Under the pieces are notes generated by a model. The model was not told where the DNA came from and ran no database searches. It saw only the letters and a list, made by a program, of their open reading frames with translations. The translations under genes were made by a program, and so were the position numbers. Positions 58,023 to 64,000 of a stretch of DNA of 64,000 bases are shown piece by piece (positions within the stretch are counted from its first letter, which is position 1; every line of letters begins with the position of its first letter). The stretch is from an uncultured Clostridia bacterium. GTDB taxonomy: Bacteria > Bacillota > Clostridia > Oscillospirales > Acutalibacteraceae. Where the stretch lies: contig CANQPS010000004.1 of the NCBI GenBank assembly GCA_947625785.1, positions 62,001-126,000 of the forward strand. Reading direction: 5' to 3'.

Positions 58023-58988
58023 CTATTGTCCTTGCTGCTTAATATATTTTTCTATCAGATTTTTAATTGCCTTTTCATAATCATCAGTTTGAGCAAAATA
58101 AGATTCTGCGTGGTCTGCATTTTTTACCTTTAAAATTTCTTTTTCCGAGTTACAGGCATCAAAATTTTTCTCAGTCATCCAAAGCGGTACAAAATCATCA
58201 TTCTCGCCGTGGACAAATAAAATCGGAATTTCTGTTTTAGCCACTTCATCTAATGTATTAACATCTTTATATCCATAACCTGCCTTTTTTTTGGTCATAT
58301 ATTCAGTCATATTCATAATAGGAAATTTTGGAATATGATAATCTCGTTTAAGAATATGCGAAAAAACATCATACGCACTTGTAAAAGCACAATCTGCTAT
58401 TATAGCTTTTACATTTTTGGGCAGTTGCAAACCGCTTGCCATTAAAACTGTTGCCCCACCCATAGATATGCCGTGAAGAAAAATATTTACATCTTTACCA
58501 AATCTATTTATTGCATAATCAATCCATTTTGCAGCATCTTTTCTATCAAGAACGCCAAATCCTGTATATTTTCCTTCGCTTTCGCCGTGATTTCTCGCAT
58601 CTGCCAATATTACATTAAATCCCTGTTCGTGGTAAAATTTTGATAAAGCACAAAAATCATTAGTTCCTTTACTTGTATATCCGTGAAAGCATATGACACA
58701 CTTCTTATTATTATCTGCTCCCAAAAAAGTTCCATGCAGCTTTAATCCGTCAAAAGATTGTATATATAAATCATCTTTTTTCTGAGATTCAAACCATATT
58801 CTTCGCTCTTTTAAAAATGGAAGATATTTTTCCCAATTTGTATTTGCATTTATATTATTTTCTAATGTAGCTGTGGGTTTTCTTAGTATCGTTGTGCGAA
58901 AAAAATACATCGACGAAAAACCGGCAACAATAGTTATTACTATAATAAGAACAATAAGAACAACAAAAATAATAGATAGAATGTTCAT
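58023..58988 (-). CDS. Membrane-anchored alpha/beta hydrolase
   Basis: A 321-residue hydrolase with an N-terminal membrane helix (IIFVVLIVLIIVITIVAGFS). The nucleophile elbow is FLHGISMGGATVLMAS (Ser in G-x-S-x-G). The oxyanion region is CVICFHGYTSKGTNDF, the acid FVHGENDDFVPLWM and the His NADHAESYF. It resembles the BEM46/DUF1100-like esterases. It starts one base after the TetR stop and may release or modify the cluster product. Confidence 0.88.
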   Translation of the reverse strand: MNILSIIFVVLIVLIIVITIVAGFSSMYFFRTTILRKPTATLENNINANTNWEKYLPFLKERRIWFESQKKDDLYIQSFDGLKLHGTFLGADNNKKCVICFHGYTSKGTNDFCALSKFYHEQGFNVILADARNHGESEGKYTGFGVLDRKDAAKWIDYAINRFGKDVNIFLHGISMGGATVLMASGLQLPKNVKAIIADCAFTSAYDVFSHILKRDYHIPKFPIMNMTEYMTKKKAGYGYKDVNTLDEVAKTEIPILFVHGENDDFVPLWMTEKNFDACNSEKEILKVKNADHAESYFAQTDDYEKAIKNLIEKYIKQQGQ

Positions 58989-59582
58989 TTAATTTGCCTC
59001 CTTATATAATAAACCATTCAATATTATATCAAGCTCAGTATTAAATATATTTTCAATGGTAGAGTTATCTATCTCTTTTTTTTCGTATATTATCATTTGG
59101 GCAACCAGAAAAGAGTTAAATAAAATATACGAGGAGATTTCCGGATTTATGTTTCTAAGTTCGCCCGATGCAATACCCATATCAATACATTTATGTATAA
59201 TATTAATCCACATTTCCATTTGTTCGTTATTGTACGAATATCTGTTAAGTATAATTAACTTAAATAAATCCGGTTTATATATCGAAATCTCTGTGAGCAT
59301 TTTAAATACAAATTTTGTGTTTTCGGCAAATGATTTTTCAGGCTTGATACATTCTATAACAGCGTCAATAAGTTCTGTACTTGTTTGAGAATGTATAGTG
59401 TTTAGAATTTCCTGTTTATCCTTAAAATAATGGTAGACTATACTTGGTGAATATCCAAGTCTATCTGTTATTTTTCTTATAGAGAGTTCATTAAATCCCT
59501 CTTCCAAACCAATCGAAACAGCAGTGTCCAGTATAGCCTTGCGTGTTTCTTCATTCTTTTTGATTTGCCTTTCACGCCCCAT
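58989..59582 (-). CDS. TetR family transcriptional regulator
   Basis: A 197-residue TetR repressor. The N-terminal HTH is RKAILDTAVSIGLEEGFNEL, SIRKITDRLGYSPSIVYHYF and KDKQEILNTI. The C-terminal ligand-binding part is helical and variable. The ATG at 59582 follows AAAGGTG; the frame extends to 59624. It is the first gene of the NRPS-like operon and has its own palindrome just downstream of the promoter, so autorepression of the whole cluster is likely. Confidence 0.92.
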   Translation of the reverse strand: MGRERQIKKNEETRKAILDTAVSIGLEEGFNELSIRKITDRLGYSPSIVYHYFKDKQEILNTIHSQTSTELIDAVIECIKPEKSFAENTKFVFKMLTEISIYKPDLFKLIILNRYSYNNEQMEMWINIIHKCIDMGIASGELRNINPEISSYILFNSFLVAQMIIYEKKEIDNSTIENIFNTELDIILNGLLYKEAN

Positions 59583-59619
59583 AAAATCACACCTTTCAAT
59601 TTTATCTAAATAAAAATCT

Positions 59620-59646
59620 AACACTGTTTAATTTTTGAATAGTGTT
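59620..59646. promoter_or_regulatory. TetR operator candidate
   Basis: A 27-bp palindrome: AACACTGTTTAA, TTT, TTGAATAGTGTT (plus strand). Ten of twelve arm positions match. It lies between the -10 box and the TetR start. Confidence 0.75.
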
Positions 59647-59658
59647 CAATTTATTTTT

Positions 59659-59687
59659 ATTTTATATCAATAGATACTGATTGTCAA
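59659..59687 (-). promoter_or_regulatory. Promoter of the TetR/NRPS-like operon
   Basis: TTGACA (59682-59687), 17 bases, TAAAAT (59659-59664). The operator begins about 12 bases downstream of the -10 box. Confidence 0.75.
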
Positions 59688-59747
59688 TATAAAAAATTCA
59701 AAATTTTTTACCTTTATATCTGACTTTTTTGGGATTAATGTATAAAT

Positions 59748-59780
59748 ACAAAAGACCTCGATAAAAATCGAGGTCTTTTG
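59748..59780. terminator. Bidirectional terminator
   Basis: A perfect 13-bp stem (AAAAGACCTCGAT and complement) around a 5-base A-rich loop. The stretch 59781-59911 that follows holds no recognisable feature. Confidence 0.85.
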
Positions 59781-59911
59781 TATAATCAAATTTTAATGCA
59801 AAATGCACACCTTAAAATTTTAGTTTGCGTTAATAACAACTTAACTAACAAAACATATCTTAACCGCCATTTTCACAACCATCAAAAACTTTATAAACCA
59901 CACCCTGCTCA

Positions 59912-60109
59912 TCATATAAAATTATGAGAAACCATAAACACTGTAAAGCCTATCAACAAAGCAACATTTAAGAAAAGCAAACACATTGCTCTTTTAATTT
60001 TATTTTGTTTCTTTCTGGATTTTATCGCAAACACAGTGAAAATAATCAAAGCCACTATTAAAATCAACAATATAAAAAATTGAATAAAATAAATATCCCA
60101 AGGGTTCAT
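59912..60109 (-). CDS. Small two-helix membrane protein (tentative)
   Basis: About 65 residues from the ATG at 60109: MNPWDIYFIQFFILLILIVA starts a first membrane helix, then a basic loop (KSRKKQNKIKRAM) and a second helix (LLFLNVALLIGFTVFMV). Topology rules fit a real small membrane protein. The SD is weak (GGTG) and I know no family. Longer upstream starts are in frame to 60157. Confidence 0.5.
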   Translation of the reverse strand: MNPWDIYFIQFFILLILIVALIIFTVFAIKSRKKQNKIKRAMCLLFLNVALLIGFTVFMVSHNFI

Positions 60110-60246
60110 ATATAACACCACATATGAATTGTACACTATATAAAAATAGACCACCAATTTTAATATATATTATAAAAAAATTGATGCTCTTATCTGTAAG
60201 GGTTAGGCAAAAAATGAGGCTTTTGCAATTTTTTACGGAAATATAA

Positions 60247-60274
60247 CAAAAAAGCCCGATAAAACCGGACTTTT
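60247..60274 (-). terminator. Terminator of the tRNA operon
   Basis: AAAGTCCGG and TCGGGCTTT pair around TTTTA, followed by a U-run, 15 bases after tRNA-Tyr. Confidence 0.85.
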
Positions 60275-60288
60275 TCGCACAACCATTA

Positions 60289-60372
60289 TGGTGGGAGAGG
60301 ATGGATTCGAACCATCGAAGCCGAAGCAACAGATTTACAGTCTGCCCCATTTGACCGCTCTGGAACTCTCCC
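60289..60372 (-). tRNA. tRNA-Tyr (anticodon GTA), CCA encoded
   Basis: Acceptor stem GGGAGAG/CTCTCCC with discriminator A and encoded CCA. The anticodon loop CTGTAAA gives GTA. It has the long variable arm (CTTCGGCTTCG) of bacterial tRNA-Tyr and a GTTCGAATC T-loop. 84 bases including CCA. Confidence 0.97.
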
Positions 60373-60396
60373 TGATATTCAATTTACAAAACAAAG

Positions 60397-60469
60397 AGCT
60401 GGTGGACGGACTTGAACCCCCGACCTGCTGATTACAAATCAGCTGCTCTACCAACTGAGCTACACCAGC
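60397..60469 (-). tRNA. tRNA-Thr (anticodon TGT), CCA not encoded
   Basis: Acceptor stem GCTGGTG/CACCAGC with discriminator T. The anticodon stem GCTGA/TCAGC closes the loop TTTGTAA, anticodon TGT. D-loop AGTTGGTA and T-loop GTTCAAGTC are normal. The CCA end must be added after transcription. Confidence 0.97.
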
Positions 60470-60504
60470 AAACTTACCTTGCATTATTTCCTCAACGCTT
60501 ACTT

Positions 60505-60533
60505 ATGATAACATATTTTTCGTAGTTTGTCAA
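60505..60533 (-). promoter_or_regulatory. Promoter of the tRNA-Thr/tRNA-Tyr operon
   Basis: TTGACA (60528-60533), 17 bases, TATCAT (60505-60510), about 35 bases before tRNA-Thr. Confidence 0.8.
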
Positions 60534-60565
60534 CACTTTTTTTAATTTTTTTATAATGTCAAAAG

Positions 60566-60597
60566 ATTATGGATTGTCAATCTTGACAATCCATAAT
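60566..60597 (-). terminator. Hairpin after the DUF1648 gene
   Basis: A perfect 15-bp stem (ATTATGGATTGTCAA and complement) with a two-base TC gap, followed on the minus strand by CTTTTG. Probable terminator with a short U-run. Confidence 0.65.
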
Positions 60598-60602
60598 ATA
60601 AT

Positions 60603-61322
60603 TTATTTCTTTTTGTTTTTAGATTTTTGATTATTTTTATTATTTTTATTATCATTAGTCTTATTAACAGGCGTTGTTACCGGAAGATGCTTATACGCTA
60701 TACGGGCAACTAATAGTGGAACTACAAAAGATACTAAAACACCTAAAATCAATCCTGTTAAAACAACTATAAGATTTTTTACTATAACACCCATAACACC
60801 ACAACAAAGAACTATTAATCCGCCTACAAGTCCAAATATATTACCTGATGTTCTCAATTTTTGCAATACACTTTTTTCCTTTGTCCAAGAGAGTTTTATT
60901 TCTTTTGCCTCATCATACGCATAAAAATTAGTGACATAAATCATCCAAGCACCAAAGGCTACTATTAACCAACTGTAAATTGATTCATCTAACAGTTTTG
61001 TTTCAGGTTTTATCATAATTGTTGCAAAAAGCCAGCCTATAATAGTTGTAAGTATTACCAAAAGCGGAATAGCTTTTCCTGCAATTCCTTTACTTAGCTT
61101 TGAATTTATTTTATTATATACTTTTGCTTCAAACATTATTTGACATATAGATAGAGCAACAGGTAAAACAACAAATATTAAATATGTCCATTTATTGCCA
61201 TAATTTTGCACTGTGCCGTCCATATCAAATTTTATCGGTACATCTCCATCAATACTATAAATAACAAAAGTCAAAATTAATCCATTAAAGACCGATAATA
61301 ATAATAATATTTTATCCTTCAT
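60603..61322 (-). CDS. DUF1648 / SdpI-like membrane protein
   Basis: A 239-residue protein with about six membrane helices. The N-terminal DUF1648 signature is DVPIKFDMDGTVQNYGNKWT (P-x-x-x-x-x-x-G-x-x-x-x-x-G). The C-terminus is a soluble Asn/Lys-rich tail (NDNKNNKNNQKSKNKKK). DUF1648 is the N-terminal part of SdpI-like immunity proteins in Bacillus, but no toxin gene is next to it here, so a general membrane role is equally possible. Confidence 0.78.
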   Translation of the reverse strand: MKDKILLLLSVFNGLILTFVIYSIDGDVPIKFDMDGTVQNYGNKWTYLIFVVLPVALSICQIMFEAKVYNKINSKLSKGIAGKAIPLLVILTTIIGWLFATIMIKPETKLLDESIYSWLIVAFGAWMIYVTNFYAYDEAKEIKLSWTKEKSVLQKLRTSGNIFGLVGGLIVLCCGVMGVIVKNLIVVLTGLILGVLVSFVVPLLVARIAYKHLPVTTPVNKTNDNKNNKNNQKSKNKKK

Positions 61323-61500
61323 ACTTATAATCCCTACCCCTTTTTGTACATATAGAATAATTATTTAACGCTATCATCTTTAATTTAGTATATAACAACT
61401 ATCAAACATTGTCAACATTTTTAATAAAAATTTTCGTATTATTGAAAATTTTAAGTAAATTGACTAATAATACAAGATAATAACAACAATTTCTAAATAT

Positions 61501-61529
61501 TTGCAGTTAGCGTTTATATCTGCTATAAT
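61501..61529 (+). promoter_or_regulatory. Promoter of the trmN6-like/rsmI/folC operon
   Basis: TTGCAG (61501-61506), 17 bases, TATAAT (61524-61529) with a TGC extended -10. Confidence 0.78.
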
Positions 61530-61563
61530 ATACATTATAACAATACATTTTTGAGGTGTCGGT

Positions 61564-62295
61564 ATGCTATTGGAAAATGAAAAAATCCAGCCACTTGGCG
61601 GTAATTATAATATTATAGTATCTGACCAGCATACTTTTTGGAATGATACAATATTATTAGCAAATTTTTCTGCACCTAAACAAAGTGAAAATGCCGTTGA
61701 TTTAGGTGCAGGATGCGGCGGTATATCCCTTATGTGGTGCAAAAATAATCTTGCCAAATCCATTACAGCCATTGAAATTCAAAAAACAGCTTGTGATATG
61801 TTAAATCGTTCCGTTAAACTTAATAATCTTGAAAATAAAATTTCTGTTATTAATGCTGATTTATGCGATTTGAAGGGAATACTCCCTTTTGGAGTATTTG
61901 ATATTGTTGTATGCAATCCTCCCTACAAGGCTACCGGCACAGGTATTGTCAATCCTTCTGAACAACATAAAATTGCTCGCCACGAAACCCTCTGCACAAT
62001 AGATGATATTACTAAAACTGCATCTAATCTTTTAAGGTTTTCGGGCAGATTTTGCCTTTGTTTAAGACCCGAAAGATTATGCGAGGTTTTTGAATCTATG
62101 CGTAAAAATAATATTGAACCTAAACGCTTGCAGTTCGTTCAGCAGAGAAAATCAAAAGCCCCTAAACTATTCCTCGTGGAGGGAAAAAGGGGCGGAAAAA
62201 AAGGCGGTCTTATAGTGATGCCAACCTTATTTATTGAGGACGAAAACGGCAGCTATTCACAAGAAATGATAGATATTTATGGAGATTATTTATGA
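61564..62295 (+). CDS. tRNA1(Val) (adenine-37-N6)-methyltransferase-like protein
   Basis: A 243-residue SAM-dependent methyltransferase of the YfiC/TrmN6 group. Motif I is AVDLGAGCGGISLMWC, motif IV is VVCNPPYKATGTG (N-P-P-Y, typical of N6-adenine enzymes). The N-terminus HTFWNDTILLANFSAP matches the family. In Firmicutes this gene usually precedes rsmI, as here, with an ATGA overlap. The exact substrate is inferred. Confidence 0.88.
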   Translation: MLLENEKIQPLGGNYNIIVSDQHTFWNDTILLANFSAPKQSENAVDLGAGCGGISLMWCKNNLAKSITAIEIQKTACDMLNRSVKLNNLENKISVINADLCDLKGILPFGVFDIVVCNPPYKATGTGIVNPSEQHKIARHETLCTIDDITKTASNLLRFSGRFCLCLRPERLCEVFESMRKNNIEPKRLQFVQQRKSKAPKLFLVEGKRGGKKGGLIVMPTLFIEDENGSYSQEMIDIYGDYL

Positions 62296-63122
62296 ATGGA
62301 ATATTATATGTAGTAGGTACTCCTATCGGAAATCTTGGCGATATGTCACCAAGGGCTATTGATACATTAGAAAATGTTGATTTTATAGCTGCCGAGGATA
62401 CAAGAGTTACTCTCAAACTATTAAACAAATTTAATATCAAAAAACCTATGATAAGCTATTTTGAACATAATAAAAAAGAACACGGCAATATAATCTGTCA
62501 AAGAATTTTACAAGGCGAAAATTGTGCCATAGTCACTGATGCCGGTATGCCTTGTATATCCGACCCTGGCGAAACCTTAATTAAACAATGTGCCGAAAAT
62601 AATATAATCACAATTGTTATACCCGGGGCAAGTGCGGTTGTATCTGCCCTTGCTATATCCGGACTTGATACGAAACGATTTACCTTTGAAGGATTTTTAA
62701 GTGTCGAAAAAAGGGAGAGGCGTGAACATCTCAACGAACTTATTAAAGAAAAAAGAACAATGGTTTTTTATGAAGCACCGCACAAATTGGCTTCAACACT
62801 TAAAGATTTTTATGATACATTTGGGGAAAGGAAAATTTCAATAGTTCGTGAAATTACAAAAGTTCACGAGGAGGTTATAAGAACCACTTTATCAAAAGCT
62901 GTTGAAAATTACTCTAATGGTGAATTAAAAGGTGAAATTGTACTCGTATTAGAGGGCTATACACAAGTCGAAAATGAAGAAGCATATACCATTGATGATG
63001 CATATTCAATCGCTTTGCAGTGCATAAAAAATGGTATGTCATCTTCCGAATCCGCTAAAAAAGCCGCCCAAACAACAGGATTTAAAAAAAGCGACATTTA
63101 TAAAATGATTGTTAATCAATAA
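62292..63122 (+). CDS. rsmI: 16S rRNA (cytidine-1402-2'-O)-methyltransferase
   Basis: A 276-residue SAM enzyme of the tetrapyrrole-methylase fold that modifies C1402 in the ribosomal P site. LYVVGTPIGNLGDMSPRAID and FIAAEDTRVTLKLLNKFNI near the N-terminus, IVTDAGMPCISDPGETLI and VIPGASAVVSALAISGL are diagnostic. It overlaps the preceding gene by four bases. Confidence 0.95.
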   Translation: MNGILYVVGTPIGNLGDMSPRAIDTLENVDFIAAEDTRVTLKLLNKFNIKKPMISYFEHNKKEHGNIICQRILQGENCAIVTDAGMPCISDPGETLIKQCAENNIITIVIPGASAVVSALAISGLDTKRFTFEGFLSVEKRERREHLNELIKEKRTMVFYEAPHKLASTLKDFYDTFGERKISIVREITKVHEEVIRTTLSKAVENYSNGELKGEIVLVLEGYTQVENEEAYTIDDAYSIALQCIKNGMSSSESAKKAAQTTGFKKSDIYKMIVNQ

Positions 63123-63145
63123 AAATTTATAAGAGGTATTACAAT

Positions 63146-64000
63146 ATGACTTATGAAATGGCAGTCAGTAAAATTAATTCTTTATTACAATTTGGAATTA
63201 TGCCGGGTTTAGAAAGGATTTCCGAGCTATTGAAAAAAATGGGTAATCCCCAAAAAAACCTTAAATTTATTCATATAGCCGGCACAAATGGCAAAGGTTC
63301 AACTTGTACATTTATATCATCTGTTCTCACAGCAGCAGGATATAAAACAGGTCTTTATACATCGCCATATATAACGGAATTCAGAGAAAGAATACAGATT
63401 GATAAACAAATGATACCCAAAGATGAACTTGCCAAAGCATTTGATTTAATTGTTCCTTTAGTCGAAGAAATGAATGTACAAGGCAAAATTATAACGGAAT
63501 TTGAAATGATTACAGCATTGGCATTATATTGGTATAACAAATCAAAATGTGATATCGTTGTTTTAGAAACAGGTCTTGGCGGCAGATTTGACGCAACTAA
63601 TGTTGTATATCCGGAAGTTTCTGTTATAACATCAATAGCACTCGACCATACTGCCGTTCTTGGTGATACTATTGAAAAAATTGCGTTTGAAAAAGCCGGC
63701 ATCATTAAGGAAAACAGTTCTACGGTTTTATATCCAACACTACCGCAAGAGGCACTTAATGTTATAACCGAAAATGCTAAGTCCAAAAATAATACTCTTT
63801 ATATAGCCGAATATAACAATATTAAAATTTTATCATCAGGTATTAATGGCTCTGTTATACAATACAAAAATTTAAAAATTAATATAAATCTTACTGGAGA
63901 ATATCAAGTAAAAAATGCCTCTGTTGCTCTTAAAACTATTGAATTACTCAAATCTATGGGATATAAGATTTCAGACCAAAATATTATTGACGGATTTAAA
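63146..64000 (+). CDS. folC: Folylpolyglutamate / dihydrofolate synthase (partial, runs off the right edge)
   Basis: The first 285 codons of FolC, which adds glutamates to folates and in bacteria may also make dihydrofolate. I translated it by hand. It starts MTYEMAVSKINSLLQFGIMP. The ATP-binding loop is FIHIAGTNGKGSTCTFISSV. LYTSPYITEFRERIQID, VVLETGLGGRFDATNV and SIALDHTAVLGDTIEKIAFE follow as Mur-ligase-like blocks. The ATG is preceded by AGAGG. The frame is open to base 64000. It lies 23 bases after rsmI. Confidence 0.92.
   Translation, partial: MTYEMAVSKINSLLQFGIMPGLERISELLKKMGNPQKNLKFIHIAGTNGKGSTCTFISSVLTAAGYKTGLYTSPYITEFRERIQIDKQMIPKDELAKAFDLIVPLVEEMNVQGKIITEFEMITALALYWYNKSKCDIVVLETGLGGRFDATNVVYPEVSVITSIALDHTAVLGDTIEKIAFEKAGIIKENSSTVLYPTLPQEALNVITENAKSKNNTLYIAEYNNIKILSSGINGSVIQYKNLKININLTGEYQVKNASVALKTIELLKSMGYKISDQNIIDGFK

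Noticed and set aside
60000-60350. 116-residue minus-strand frame overlapping tRNA-Tyr
   Set aside because: It begins inside the tRNA and crosses the tRNA operon terminator, so it cannot be a normal gene.
60603-61322. Toxin-immunity pair based on the SdpI-like protein
   Set aside because: No small secreted toxin or SdpAB-like gene is adjacent; the neighbours are tRNAs and a tRNA methyltransferase operon.

Overview
The window is AT-rich (well under 40% GC by eye) and gene-dense. It reads as chromosome of an anaerobic low-GC Firmicute (class Clostridia; a gut Oscillospiraceae/Ruminococcaceae-like relative is my inference). Supporting signs are an ntp-type V-ATPase with a Na+-binding rotor, single-chain glycyl-tRNA synthetase, split transketolase, the PyrK/PyrD class 1B dihydroorotate dehydrogenase, and small clostridial families such as DUF951 and TSCPD. 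Most genes lie on the minus strand, and many start at TTG or GTG behind a clear Shine-Dalgarno (SD) sequence. There are no rRNA genes, no CRISPR array and no prophage.

Layout. 1-5063: V-ATPase operon in the order F-I-K-E-C (cut by the left edge), preceded by a Cof-type HAD phosphatase. 5180-5579: an ORF-less IS200/IS605 (TnpB-type) element that keeps both hairpin ends, a consensus promoter and the omega-RNA end. 5653-9265: a 20-repeat MORN protein and an MscS channel. 9341-12374: an ABC-2 exporter with a divergent XRE regulator and three or four phased operators. 12506-17278: MoxR / DUF58 / transglutaminase operon. 17451-20959: aroA-aroC-pheA. 21117-22701: glyQS with a long leader stem. 22928-29298: small membrane proteins, DegV, split transketolase and a metalloprotease-like lipoprotein. 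29335-35159: BirA, a MacB-like ABC system with a giant coiled coil, and an Sfp-type phosphopantetheinyl transferase. 35340-40313: M18 aminopeptidase, lytic transglycosylase, CoaE, Sua5, RF1, DUF951. 40638-44973: MurA, hemolysin III, two lipoproteins and a free-standing small RNA candidate. 45186-51249: RuvX, phosphatase, pyrKD with a possible attenuator, TSCPD, PHP, rpsF-ssb-rpsR. 51368-54222: a DUF11-type protein and YgiQ. 54397-59687: a TetR-controlled cluster of stand-alone condensation, carrier and adenylating proteins. 60289-60469: tRNA-Thr and tRNA-Tyr. 60603-64000: DUF1648 protein, then trmN6-like / rsmI / folC (cut by the right edge).

Most of the window is housekeeping. The parts most worth following up are the ORF-less TnpB element with its promoter and omega-RNA end intact, the dissociated NRPS-like cluster with its own TetR operator, the XRE-controlled exporter whose operator fills the spacer of a perfect promoter, and several intergenic RNA candidates (glyQS leader, pyrK leader with a nine-codon ORF, a ~105-nt free-standing transcript).
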